A stretch of DNA of 64,000 nt from Astropecten irregularis (Eukaryota; Echinodermata; Asteroidea; Paxillosida; Astropectinidae), in assembly GCA_963971285.1 (NCBI GenBank), contig OZ020250.1:10028499-10092498 (forward strand), read 5' to 3'. The position numbers and the translations under genes are program-made. Shown here piece after piece: positions 12,272-23,570 of the stretch. Each line of letters begins with the position of its first letter. Position 1 is the stretch's first letter. The notes under the pieces were generated by a model. That model was not told the DNA's origin and did not search any database. It saw only the letters and a list, made by a program, of their open reading frames with translations.

Positions 12272-14447
12272 CCTTGAAAAGTGTGCTACATAAAAATATT
12301 ATTTTAGGCCTTAATGTGTGTGCTACATGCAACTGCAATTATATTTAATGTGCATGGGTTCTGAGACCGAATGGTGCAGGCTGTTGAAATTTGCAGGTCA
12401 TTTCAAACTACACAGATGAAATTTATAGGGGTTTTAATGTAGTTTGAACATTTATCCTGTGTTCTCTGTTCTGAAACATATTATTATGTTTCATGTCACA
12501 TTAAGGTTGTTTAATGTGTAGTCACCTCCCCTTATTGACAAATAGCCAGATTCTATGTTAAGCAAATCTAGCCATGTGTCCTTAGTTTGTAAGACAACTG
12601 CTAAGATATTCACAGTGAGACCACATTGCACAAAGTACAAAGCTAAGGAAGAAATTCCTAAAAATAACACTGACTTGTATAACTGTCAGTTGGCCAATCT
12701 GCTTTTGACATATGATCCCTCCTCACAACGGATGGGGATAATCATTCAGTTTCCTGGCTGCAGATTGCAGATGAAACCTTCAATCACTCTTTGTCACGAG
12801 ATGCCAATTCAGTAGTGTTGCCCCCTTGTGAGAAGGACTACCAAAACTGGGTGGCTGGTGGCTGGGTTGCATTAGAGGCTGGCATATGATGAGGCCAGCC
12901 TGATAATAACAGAGATTTACATGAGGAATAATTGTATCAGTCTTCTTAGTGTGTCATCTTTTCTATTCAAATGACCACCTAATCATATGGGCAATGTCTC
13001 TGTACTGATATATGAAACATACAGACATATTATGGACATGTACAACACTTTCTTGAAACATGCTCTTTCTGCCCAATATTAAATGAATTGAACTGACCAA
13101 ATCTTGCATTAAGATCTCTCAGCTCAAGATGGAAGCTATGTTGCAAAATACACTGAGTTGTGTTGGAAGATTTGTGTAATCTGACAGCGTTAACACATTC
13201 TGACAGGTAATGTTTCATCCATGTTTAACAAGTGTTTGTTATAGGAAACTGAGCAGGATGTTACACTTCCCCCCTCCCAAGTAACTCAGTCAATTAAATT
13301 ACTGCATGCTTCCCCAAAGTGCAGCCATGTGGTCTATGCACTTTAGGGCTTACCTGGTTTACAGATACTTACTGTGTAACAAATTGTTGAGACATGTGTG
13401 CCCCTTCCCCTTAAGATACACTCTTTTGATGATATGCATGTCCAGAATGGCGACAAGTGTGTTAGTGATGGACTCTCCTGAATGCTTACAAATGAGCATA
13501 ATCAAAGAATGAATAAAATTGTGTTCAGCTAGTTGCCAGTGTACTGCCTGTGGGAAGAGGGTTAACATGGACCATAGAAACCTTTATTGTGGGCAATAGG
13601 GTGTAGTGTTAGGTCAATCAATCTCTCAGTTCCTTCCCTAGCTGGCTTGACCAACGGCAAAACCACAGTCTCTATTAAGTCATCCATACTTCCTAATATT
13701 GATTGCCAATCTCCTGTGACATGTAGTTTAGCTTGTAAGTGGCACAGAGGGGGAAATTATGAACTTCATGAACACTTCTAAGGACAAAAAAAACTGACCA
13801 AGGGAATCATGGATGATATTCAGCTAAATTTGCAACATTTCTACTTCTATCTCAGCGACCTTAGAATGATTACTTTGATTGACTATAAAATGGCTTTCAC
13901 ACTTTAAGACTACAATTTTCAACAGTTACATTACACAAATAGGAATCAGGGTTTACTTGTTTAATAGAGTATATATACATAATTATATGTATAATAATGT
14001 GTCTTTTTAAATGTTATTCTGTATCAGCTGAACTGTCCTTTTTAACAGGTCGTAGCTGTTAAGTTGAATTTGTGTGCTTATTTAATTATGCTTAACTAAT
14101 AATTACTTCACAAAACAAGTGGTAAGTTAAACTTCTTTAAATATTTGGTTGTCACCAACGTACAACTCAAGTTTTATGTTTAAGTTACATTTATTTAAGT
14201 GATAACACTATTTAAGTAAAGGCAGACTACTTTTAAAACTGAAATCACAGTTTTTTCTGCAGCAACTCAGTTATCAGGGTTGCAAAGTATGGAACAGTGC
14301 TAGTTGATATCGGTGCTTTAACTTTATTCTGACATGTTGCAGCAAAATGTAACAATTAGACAACTCATTTGGTTCTTCATGTTTGTTATTAGCTGCAATA
14401 TAATGTATTTTGATCTAGCATAATCTGAGAAACAAACAGAAAAAAAA

Positions 14448-14454
14448 CAGTATT
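14448..14454 (+). promoter_or_regulatory. miR-8/200-type seed match
   Basis: CAGTATT in the presumed ZEB 3' UTR, the second of three in 4.8 kb. Confidence 0.35.
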
Positions 14455-15714
14455 TGTGATGGAGAGCTCCAGATGTATAAAACATTGTAGCATAATGAAC
14501 ATGTTCTATCTGTATTTTAGATGCATTTAGAACTATGTACAGATTAAGTGTAGAGTGTTGTTACTGTTGACAAATAGCATGGTCTAGTATGTGTAAAGAT
14601 CTAGATCTTTTCAAAGTATTTTGATACATTGGGATGTCATAAACAGTTATTGTGAGTAGACATTGTCAGTTCCATTTTTCAGAACAGACATGCAACGGAA
14701 CTTTGTAAATAGTCTTGACATTATAGTTCTAATGATAATGGCAACAGAACACATACATCTGCATTGACGCATAGTATTGTACAGTGTCCCTTGAATTAAG
14801 TCTCGAAAACGAAATGTGAACATCTTCAAAACTTTGAACAAGTACTAAGAAAACCTAAGAGAAGGACATTATTTCAAGTGAACATTTATTTTGACAAAGA
14901 ATACTAAATGTTTGTAGAAATTGTACATGTTTTTCCAAATTGTCAGACTGAGATTGTCCATTGTCCTTCAAAAATTGCATGTGAATGTATATTTTTTACT
15001 GAGGTTGTTTTGATTCACAGAATACAAATATTGAAATTTACATTTCTTCCATGTATACAAAAATTACTCAAGTTAGGGAATAAGAACAAAGTCCAATTTT
15101 TAATCAGTAACTTGAAAATAATTTTTAAGCAGCTGTAACATAAATTGCTTGGATTGGCTGTGAACAGAATTCCTTGACATTTTGTTTATTAACCCATTTT
15201 TATTAAAGAGCCCTGGCACTGTACCAATTAAGAAATGAATATTTATCACTTAAATGATCTGAAAAAGAATTAATTTTCCTTTTACATAATACTAAATGGC
15301 CTAGTAACTGTAACTCCAAACAATCTAAAAAAAAATGAGGTAATATTGCAATGCCATTTTGTTGAGTACGTGATCACAATGTATTTTACTTTTATACAAA
15401 CAAACTAACATATACATACAAATAAGCACATTATGGGCATGTCAACAATAAAATACCATGTCAACAATAAAATGTAATGTGAATGAAGTTCATCCACTCA
15501 TGAATGTTTGATAAAACATTTGCAAAAAAAGATATGGACCTCTGACATGATTAACTTAACAAACATTCTAAAACAACTGTAATCATGTGTGCCGTACACT
15601 TGATGATGAGTTTTGTCTTCCTAGCAGTTAAACAAATTAGATTGGAATCAGTCATGGTAGACGATATTGCAACAATTATTTAATATTGTTCCATTTATAG
15701 TGTGCTTGCTAATT

Positions 15715-15721
15715 CAGTATT
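15715..15721 (+). promoter_or_regulatory. miR-8/200-type seed match
   Basis: CAGTATT in the presumed ZEB 3' UTR, the third of three; it lies about 520 bp before the distal AATAAA. Confidence 0.35.
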
Positions 15722-16318
15722 GTAGCTATTTATAACTTATAAGCGAAAACCTCTTTGGTAAATATTACAGACATACATGAAGGTTTGATTATACTGTGAA
15801 ATATTCAGATTTCAACAAATCTTGCCATCAAAACACTGATCATTTATGATCGTGTGAGTTCCTAAAATACATATACCAGCATTGGTTTATAACTTCACTG
15901 TATTTATTTGTTGCGTTTCAGTGTGCTATCATTTAATCAAGTTCATGCTACTATTAAATTTGTTATTTACATTGAACCATTAATTTAAAATAAAACATAA
16001 ATGCATGCATACTGAACGAACGTTGACCTTTTAATTTATTGTAACCATGCAGTGGGGATGTGATACCCCAGAAAGTTGTGTATTTATTCCCTGTATTAAA
16101 CTGTACTATTTATTTCAAAAACAGTGGTTGATAGTCACTGTACTAGATATAGACAGGACGAAGTATGGTTGTCTTAATGGAAATTACTACATGTATGTAT
16201 TTGTGTACACTTGTTATCACTGTCTTCTTGATTTGATGCAATAAAATGTTTCAAGATGAAAGACTTTAAATAAAACAATGGATGTGTACAGTATATTATT
16301 TTGGAACATGTCAGAATA

Positions 16319-16756
16319 GACCGATCCAGTAGGCCACGCCCACCATAGCAACGGCCAAGCAACGACGCACACGCGCGCGCGTAACGTGTCACGATCGCCA
16401 ACACGCGTTGCACGCCCATCACCGAAAGCACTTATCTCTATGGGACTCTGGTTTTGGAAAAAGTCACAAATGTACGTTTCGTCTCTTACCAGGCCATCGA
16501 GAGTCAGAATTAAAATGGCAATATAAACACCATCAATTTGTAGCAGAAAGATACTGTACTTGTGAAGTTGTGCTGCACTTACACAGTTACAGAGGACGGT
16601 ATTTATTGTTTTTCCAGTTCGTAAACGTAAACACCACAGTAATCAATACCACGATCTCCAGCATGAGATCACCAAAATGGCTGCTGCAAATGGTGATCAG
16701 ATTTTCGCAGCTGTGATTGGTCAATGCGAAAATGGGCGGGGCTTACTGGATCGGTC
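16319..16756. mobile_element. MITE family E (TA target site), copy 1
   Basis: 438-bp element with terminal inverted repeats GACCGATCCAGTAGGC / GCTTACTGGATCGGTC, bounded by TA on both sides, as in Tc1/mariner-type insertions. The interior is CpG-rich (CACACGCGCGCGCG) and holds no recognisable gene. It marks the end of the repeat-free ZEB 3' region. A second copy of almost equal length is at 44329-44767. Confidence 0.85.
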
Positions 16757-16929
16757 TATTTAACCAGGAACCCCCACTCCTAATTCCATTGACAGAAAGC
16801 AAGCATCTTCTATTTGACTGCAGGTGAACTTGTCCTCAACTTAATTTATTAGCATGCTATTACTGTAGTAATGCCAATGTCGGAGCCCATTATAGTCGAC
16901 TGTTCTATTTCTCACTTCTGCGCCAACAG

Positions 16930-17160
16930 TGACTGTCATCCAGGCACGGTTCCAGAGCCAATATTGGGGGTGGGGGGGCTAGAAGAACCATGAATTTGAT
17001 TGGGGGCTAGAAGAGCCTTTGCTAGACTAGACCCTTTTTCTTACATTCGCTTCTGGTACACCTTATTACTAGGAGTAGAAAAGCATGCATTTGTAACCTA
17101 CACAACACGTTGTTCATGTAATCGGCGCATAATAACTGAAAAGATCCAGTAGGCCCCTAT
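16930..17160. repeat. interspersed repeat with G-rich tract
   Basis: Shares GGGGGGCTAGA, GCTAGACTAGACCC and the end AACTGAAAAGATCCAG with about 37670-37790. No coding content; unclassified. Confidence 0.5.
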
Positions 17161-17319
17161 ATTCGTATAGAACCGCCACTGCTGTCATCCTCATAAATTA
17201 TAAGAATTTAACAAAAATTAAAAAAACACTTCATATATGAACTTAAGTGGATGCTTCCATCGGTCTGTGCGATCATTGATTGAGTCCCAACATTCAAAAT
17301 GGCAGCACAGCGCCACACA

Positions 17320-17555
17320 GGGCCCTTTTCCAAACCTCGGCTCCGGCTCAGGCTCCGGCTTCGTCTCTGTCATCCATATGCTGAAAATATAGGTTGTTGA
17401 TTTTTATTGAAGCTGAATCTCTGTTTTCTTGTTCAAAATAGAGTATCTACTTCCAAACCGTATGCAAAAGCCTCTATTTTGATACCCGTTATATTAGAAT
17501 GGATTCAGTTCACGAAATGGAGCCGGAGCCGCAACCGAGGTTTGGAAAAGGCCCT
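17320..17555. mobile_element. MITE with GGGCCTTTTCCAAACC ends
   Basis: 236-bp foldback: GGGCCCTTTTCCAAACCTCG at the left and its near-complement CGAGGTTTGGAAAAGGCCC at the right, with inner GGCTCCGGCTC repeats. A diverged relative in opposite orientation lies at about 53270-53495 and a fragment at about 54340-54405. Confidence 0.75.
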
Positions 17556-18020
17556 GGGCAGCTGGGTCTCCTGTAAATAAAGCACTGATGATGTGTATTA
17601 TCGTAATAATAGCCTACCTGAAATAACTGGCGACAAATTGCAACCCTTTTGGATTAGGTAGGTATGTAGGGCATTGTAGGCACTCCAGCTCTCGCGAGCA
17701 AAATTTGCACCGTACTGTCAGTTTCAAATTTGACTTGCGTTTGCCACAATGTCGCGTATTATGGATCTTCAAATTCTTACAAATTAAAGGTACACGCCGG
17801 CCTCGTTGGCGATTTTGGGCGCTTTTTGGCGCCAATATATGCCTTTAGGTCTTCAAAAAGTAGAATAGAACATTCCACACACATAAACGGTCAAATTTAG
17901 CCGTTTTCATGATAAATACGAAAAACCGTAAGTCACGTGGGTTTTCTGAGTCATGTGTTAATTTCACTTCCAGTCGTTTAAAAGTTTTTCTTATTATACA
18001 AAATGGAGTATAACTTTTTG

Positions 18021-18388
18021 TTTAAAGGTAGTATAATACTTTTGGTAAGAGACCAAAACAGAAATGTTCACAGATTTACGTATAACTTTCAGAGTATGAA
18101 GATGAGGCTAGTAGAAACCTGCCGTTAAAATATTTCTGCGTGAAATGGTGTATTTATCCAGAAATTAGTAAAACAACGACCGAAAATCTCTTTGATCTTT
18201 TAAAAGATCAAAAATAAAAGAGAAAAGACTTAAGAAATACTGTGGCCGTTTTTCACTGTTTTCTCAAAACGTGGGCACCGTATGGGACTGAAATTTACAC
18301 AGATGACTGTTACTTTATCTTCCTTGATATTTTTGCCCATGAATCTGTATTTATTTGACAAAAACCAAAGTATGATACTACCTTTAAT
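18021..18388. mobile_element. MITE family A, full-length copy
   Basis: Begins TTTAAAGGTAGTATAATACT and ends TGATACTACCTTTAA. It keeps the internal GATGACTGTTAC and ATTTATCCAGAAATTAG landmarks. Intergenic, non-coding. Confidence 0.8.
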
Positions 18389-18529
18389 CGATGGGTTTTT
18401 TTTAACCAAAGCTTACCTGGTCGACTTGAGTATTTCATTTTTAAAATTAAGAATTTCCAACACGATAAAGCAACATTTACATGCCAAATTAAACATTTTA
18501 TAAAATTTATAAAAGACCGGTAACTGCTG

Positions 18530-19165
18530 GTGCCCTACCACCTCTGGAGACACAGCGCGTGGGGGCTTGCGACGCATTCTGCCCGAGACATTGGCCCGTG
18601 ATAATCAGTGCGGTCCACGCACCCCCGTACGTGTATATAGAATGTTTTATGCGAGACCGCACGGCAGGCAAGTTGGGTCACTCACCCAGATGGTTACTCG
18701 GTCCATTATTAATGTGTATAAATTGCAAAAACATTCGTTTGATGCATGTTTCTCGACTTGAACATAGCGTGCAACGCAATGTGCATGTGGATAGTCGACA
18801 GCAGGGCTGCATGGCGGAGCCGCGGTCTCTTTCTCGGCCCGTTACCCTCAACACGGAGCAAGGAAGGGAGCTCCCCGCTCATACAAAAGACTATGGGCGT
18901 GTTTGTTAGTAATGCATTGGATCCAAATTTTGGGATCCACGTCCTATGCAGGGTACGCTAAAATGGGATCCGGATCCGCAGGATTCGTCATAAATAAACC
19001 TATATTACGCTACGCGCAAGATGGAGAACTGACCATAACTATAGGGCGCGTGTTATTATTGTATGGAGGTCGGAATCCGCCATTCTGGTGTGAAACTGGC
19101 GAGTAGTTAGTACACGTGACATTATGGGGGCTGGAAGATTTATCAAAGAAAAGGGGAGTGTTAGG
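18530..19165. other. CpG- and GC-rich intergenic block
   Basis: Noticeably richer in GC and CpG than its surroundings, with open frames (for example 18559-18909) that match nothing I recognise. It leads directly into the minisatellite region, so it is more likely part of the same duplicated repeat landscape than a promoter CpG island. Confidence 0.35.
18889..19010. mobile_element. small MITE with GGATCCGGATCC core
   Basis: Shares GGGTACGCTAAAATGGGATC and the GGATCCGCAGGATTCGTCAT end with the better-defined element at 53897-54002, in the opposite orientation. A third diverged relative is at about 51715-51850. Confidence 0.6.
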
Positions 19166-19455
19166 CAAAATTTTGGCCCGAATTCGATTGAAACCTATTG
19201 TTTATTGTAAATAGAAATATTTGTTATCGATGTGAATCCACTGTATAATTGAAAACTGTGATTTTTGTGTGGTTTTATGGACCCAGATTCGACCCAGATA
19301 ATACTGCACACATCGCCGCGACATCATTATGCTATGGAAACTCAGTCCACCGAGCGCCCGCCCGCCCGCCCTCACTCCAGAATGGCGCCCATGGCAATTA
19401 CACGCGTTTCAGTAGAGAGTTTAATCCATCTTGCGCGTACCGCTATAATTATAAA

Positions 19456-19501
19456 CTTTGGCTCATACCACGGAGCTATAGCTCCGTGGTATGAGCCAAA
19501 G
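19456..19501. repeat. 46-bp perfect palindrome
   Basis: Two 23-bp arms with no spacer, centred between 19478 and 19479 (arm core GGCTCATACCACGGAGCTA). It is formed by one minisatellite unit meeting its own inverted copy, and it sits at the left edge of the array. Confidence 0.92.
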
Positions 19502-21625
19502 AGGGAGCTCCACTCATACCACGGAGCTATATAGCAAGGGAGCTCCATGCTCATACCACGGAGCTAGGAAGGGAGCTCCATGCTCATACCACGGCCGAGC
19601 TAGGAAGGGAGCTCCATGCTCATCCACAGCCGAGCTAGGAAGAGCCTGCTCCATGCTCATACCATGGAGCTATAGGAAGGCGGAGCTCCATGCTCATACC
19701 ACGGAGCTAGGAAGGGAGCTCCATGCTCATACCACGGCCGAGCTAGGAAGGGAGCTCCATGCTCATACCACAGCCGAGCTAGGAAGAGCCTGCAAAATTT
19801 TGGCCCGAATTCGATTGAAACCTGTTGTTTATTGTAAATAGAAATATTTGTTATCGATGTGAATCCACTGTATAATTGAAAACTGTGATTTTTGTGTGGT
19901 TTTCTAAACCTAGTTTTGCAAGTACTGCACACATCGCTTCTTCTTCTTTCGTTTGCTCGTGAGCTTCTACTCTTCACAACTGCAACTCGGCCCTGAGGAA
20001 AGCCATGTCCTTGTGGCATCCAGGACAGCGATGCCATGTTCACCGTTGGGTGGCCGGTCGTATTGAGGGCAGGACTCAGTGACGTGGTCCACCGTCTGTT
20101 CTGGCCTTCTGGGTACCCGCAGTCGCAGGCGGCAGAGTCTTTCAGTCCCCAGTCTCTCATGGTGGCGGCGAAGCGACCAACGCCAGGTCACAGGCGGTTC
20201 AGTGTTGTCCACTGTCATGGGAGGTCTTCGCCCAACAAGTTACCTGGTTCAGCAGCGAATCTGTGCGGCCTGGATCGATCTGCTGCATGTCATTCGTCCT
20301 TCCAGCGGCGTTGGACCCAGATTCGACCCAGATAATACTGCACACATCGCCGCGACATCATTATGCTATGGAAACTCAGTCCACCGAGCGCCCGCCCGCC
20401 CGCCCTCACTCCAGAATGGCGCCCATGGCAATTACACGCGTTTCAGTAGAGAGTTTAATCCATCTTGCGCGTACCGCTATAATTATAAACTTTGGCTCAT
20501 ACCACGGAGCTATAGCGTATGATACCACGGAGCTATATAGCAAGGGAGCTCCATGCTCATACCACGGAGCTAGGAAGGGAGCTCCATGCTCATACCACGG
20601 CCGAGCTAGGAAGGGAGCTCCATGCTCATCCACAGCCGAGCTAGGAAGAGCCTGCTCCATGCTCATACCATGGAGCTATAGGAAGGCGGAGCTCCATGCT
20701 CATACCACGGCCGAGCTAGGAAGGGAGCTCCATGCTCATCCACAGCCGAGCTAGGAAGAGCCTGCTCCATGCTCATACCATGGAGCTATAGGAAGGCGGA
20801 GCTCCATGCTCATACCACGGAGCTAGGAAGGGAGCTCCCTTCCTAGCTCCGTGGTATTGAGCACGGGAGCTCCCCTCCTAGCTCCGTGGTATGAGCGGGG
20901 AGCTCCCTTCCTAGCTCCGTGGTATTGAGCATGGAGCTCCCTTCCTAGCTCCGCGGTATGAGCGGGGAGCTCCATGATCAATACCACGGAGCTAGGAAGG
21001 GAGCTCCCGTGCTCAATACCACGGAGCTAGGAAGGGAGCTTCATGCTCAATACAACGGAGCTAGGAAGGGAGCTCCCGTGCTCATATACCGCAGAGCTAT
21101 AGGAATTAGGGAGCTCCATGCTCATACCACGTCCGAGCTAGGAGGAGAGCTCCATGCTCATACCACGGAGCTAGGAAGGGAGCTCCATGCTCATACCACG
21201 GAGCTAGGAAGGGAGCTCCATGCTCATACCACGGAGCTAGGAAGGGAGCTCCATGCTCATCATCGTACGTCCAAGCTAGGAAGGGAGCTCCATGCTCATA
21301 CCACGTCCGAGCTAGGAAGAGAGCTCCTCCATGCTCATACTACGGCGCTAGGAAGAGAGCTCCTCCATGCTCATACCATGGAGCTAGGAAGGGAGCTCCA
21401 TGCTCATCATCGTACGTCCGAGCTAGGAAGGGAGCTCCATGCTCATACCACGTCCGAGCTAGGAAGAGAGCTCCATGCTCATTACCACGGAGCTAGAGAG
21501 CTTCATGCTCATACCACGGAGCTATAAGAGAGCTCCTCCATGCTCATACCACGGAGCTAGGAAGTGAGCTTCATGCTCATACCACGGAGCTGGGGAGAGA
21601 TCTTCATGCTCATGTATGGCTCTTA
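19457..21625. repeat. 33-bp minisatellite, direct and inverted blocks
   Basis: Tandem units of about 33 bp made of GAGCTCCATGCTCATACC plus ACGGAGCTAGGAAGG, with variants (an inserted GCC, CACAGCC, TCC) and runs of perfect 33-mers at about 21140-21260. Each unit holds a SacI-type GAGCTC and an AGCT half-palindrome. Between about 20828 and 20965 the units run in the opposite orientation (CTTCCTAGCTCCGTGGTAT), then revert. Because 33 is divisible by 3, the array is open over long stretches and would read as an 11-residue repeat ELHAHTTELGR; there is no sign that this is a gene. Confidence 0.92.
19935..20215 (-). pseudogene. LINE reverse-transcriptase C-terminal fragment
   Basis: On the minus strand, GVGRFAATMRDWGLKDSAAC, then DCGYPEG and, after a frameshift, TVDHVTESCPQYD. 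This is the Cys/His C-terminal segment typical of non-LTR retrotransposon ORF2. A run of GAAGAAGAAG at the downstream end fits a LINE 3' tail. Truncated and frameshifted. Confidence 0.75.
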
Positions 21626-21649
21626 GTGGCTCATAAGAGCTCCCCCTGG

Positions 21650-21910
21650 TGCTGACTTAACCTGGTCTGATGAGTGGGGATGCCTCAAAAGACTGAGAAC
21701 TGGAACTGGCCGATGTAATTTATATATCATCAAGACGTGGGGCTTCCAACACACTGATGATATGACTGCATTATGTGGCTCTGAACCACAAACTATGGAG
21801 CACCTCTTGAAGTGTCATTCGTTTCAGCAGTCGGTTGAAACACAACATGATGTGTGCAGACACGATCAGAAGAAGAACAGTGGCCAGTTCATCATCATAA
21901 TCGTCACCAC
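21650..21910 (+). pseudogene. second LINE C-terminal fragment
   Basis: Plus-strand frame reads RLRTGTGRCNLYIIKTWGF, then ALCGSEPQTMEHLLKCHSF, the same LINE C-terminal Cys/His pattern as the copy 1.5 kb upstream but diverged from it. It abuts the right end of the minisatellite. Confidence 0.65.
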
Positions 21911-21965
21911 AGGTGCCATATCTAATAACGTTGGCGATCATGTTGTGCCACCATTCTCTGTTTCG

Positions 21966-22160
21966 GGCTCTCTCCAGCAACTCCACCTCCTGATGTTTTT
22001 ACTCCCCTTTCTTCAAGCCACTTTGTCAAGCTGGACATCCATAACACCCTTTTTCTTGCATGCTCTCTCCAGCAGCTTCACCTCCTAATGTTTTACTCCT
22101 TTCCTCAAGCCACTTTGCAGTCAAGCTGGACATCCATAGCACCCTTCTTCTTCCTCTATT
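21966..22160. repeat. two tandem copies of a ~95-bp segment
   Basis: TCTCCAGCAACTCCACCTCC and TCTCCAGCAGCTTCACCTCC each start a block that runs through CTCAAGCCACTTTG to AGCTGGACATCCATA. Probably the decayed 3' region of the adjoining LINE. Confidence 0.7.
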
Positions 22161-22334
22161 CCTCTTCCCATCTATCTTTCCAGTCAAGGCCAAGTTCTCA
22201 ATACTAAGGAACTGTAACTGCTTGGCTCGAATGTTACTAACCTGCTTCCTGTGGACTGCTGCTTTACATTAAACTTCCACAGTGACTTTACCCTATATAT
22301 CATTATTTACAATAGGATGGGGGTCATTAGACCA

Positions 22335-22627
22335 GGGCCCAATTTCATGGAATCCGTTACGGCCTATTTTTGTGCTTACGGGCACTGCTACGCGTGAAAT
22401 CTATTTCATGGAATCCGTAAGCAAGACCTTTCGGTTAGCGAAGAATTTCTAGGGTAACCGTGATCATTTTCTGCTAACGCGCTTCGTATGCATTCTGCAC
22501 AAATTCCTTGCTTACCGTTACCAAAAAGGAAACTCTTCCGTGAAATACGCCAACCGTACCAAAAAAAGTCTGCTACCGTAAGCGAAGAATTTTTGCTAAC
22601 GGTAACGGATTCCATGAAATTGGGCCC
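22335..22627. mobile_element. MITE with GGGCCCAATTTCATGG ends
   Basis: About 293 bp, terminal inverted repeats GGGCCCAATTTCATGGAATC / GATTCCATGAAATTGGGCCC. Inner repeats of GGAATCCGTTAC, CGGTAACGG and AAGCGAAGAATTT. No gene content. Confidence 0.85.
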
Positions 22628-22787
22628 AGGACGAAATTGGAACGTTTCAATGTCACTGTTTTGGGGAGATATCGACGCGGAGAGATTCGCGAAGCATTTT
22701 GACGAAAAAATGCAGTGACGTTGTCTTATCATTATTTTTTAAATTCCAATCACTTAAACACATAGGACCTACTTGTATTACCAATAT

Positions 22788-23570
22788 TAAAGGGATGGTA
22801 CAGAACGGGGGCCAATTTCACGGCGCTGCTTAGCACAAAAATTTACTAAGCATTACATTTCTGTCTTACTAAAAACGGGGTTAACAACCAAATGTCCATG
22901 TGTTGTGTATCGCTTGTTATTGTTCTTTGGCTGTTGTTCACTGACCATGAATATCAAATGGAATTTTTAATGGTAGATTGTTTTAATGGGCAAGACATTT
23001 TTGTGCTAAGCACATTTTTGTGCTTAGCAGCGCCCTGAAATTGGCCCCTGGTTTTTGCGACAAAACCGTTGCTGACAGTGAAAGCACATTTAAAGATTCA
23101 GAAAGCTTCCTAGCAATCATATTAAGGTGAAAAGTTGAAATACATGGAAATTGCTTTCTTATATGCCAGAGTTGCTACGAATGACTCCTGCACAAGTTGT
23201 TTAAAGGGATGGTACAGAACTGTTTTTTTTTGTGAAAACCGTTGCTGACAGTGAAAGCACATTATGTAATCCATCATATACCTTAACTGACAAACCTGTA
23301 GAGGTATGAGGTCAATCAGCCATCTGGGTAACCAGAAAATAGTGAAAACCCGTTTACGCATTTCAACGAATGAATAAAACGCTTCGAAGCGATTTTTAGT
23401 CCAATCGGAAAATAGTTTCATTTATTTCTCAATGGATATGGCATTTCAGACAAAAACATTTCATGGGATGTTTTCTCCTATCGCCACCACTTATACTGTG
23501 TAAGTTTTATGCGAATCTGTGATCTTGAAGTGTATTTCATCTTACCAATTCTGTACCACGGAACTTCAAA
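22788..23570. repeat. repeat with GGGATGGTACAGAAC motif, interrupted by a MITE
   Basis: The motif TTAAAGGGATGGTACAGAAC occurs at about 22788 and 23200, each followed by AAAACCGTTGCTGACAGTGA; the first copy is split by the MITE at 22807-23049. It ends near TCTGTACCACGG. A related 120-bp part lies in the ZEB intron at about 9826. Confidence 0.6.
22807..23049. mobile_element. MITE family B, copy 1
   Basis: Terminal inverted repeats GGGGCCAATTTCACGGCGCT / GCGCCCTGAAATTGGCCCC, with TTAGCAC subterminal repeats. It shares its whole 240-bp body, inverted, with 52266-52505 in a PECR intron. Confidence 0.85.

Larger units (their letters stand above)
11465..16260 (+). other. probable long 3' UTR of ZEB
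   Basis: After the ZEB stop there is about 4.8 kb of AT-rich sequence free of the MITEs that fill the rest of the window; the first clear mobile element starts at 16319. Candidate poly(A) signals AATAAA occur at about 11922 and at about 16241 (TGCAATAAAATG). A small hairpin with 8-bp stem (GGTTTACtgaaGTAAACC) lies at about 12155. The absence of insertions and the miR-8/200-type sites suggest functional 3' UTR, but the transcript end is an inference. Confidence 0.5.
19168..20515. repeat. segmental duplications flanking the minisatellite
   Basis: Two blocks each occur twice. Block 1 (about 19168-19275 and 19794-19904) starts AAATTTTGGCCCGAATTCG and ends TTTTTGTGTGGTTTT. Block 2 (about 19279-19484 and 20313-20515) starts GGACCCAGATTCGACCCAGA and runs into the first array unit. 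Within block 2 the copies look almost identical, which implies recent duplication. A LINE 3' end (19935-20215) sits between them. Confidence 0.85.

Noticed and set aside
17614..17835. 73-codon minus-strand frame with CKFCSRELECLQC
   Set aside because: The spacing of cysteines does not match a zinc-finger class I know; no splice partner was found and it is close to a MITE.
18559..18909. 116-codon plus-strand frame in a GC-rich block
   Set aside because: Overlapping frames are equally open because of GC-rich composition; no similarity to any family and the adjacent sequence is repetitive.
20958..21527. 189-codon open frame across the minisatellite
   Set aside because: Produced by a 33-bp unit being a multiple of three; other parts of the array are open in several frames and on both strands. 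No start context, splice structure or non-repetitive flank suggests a gene.
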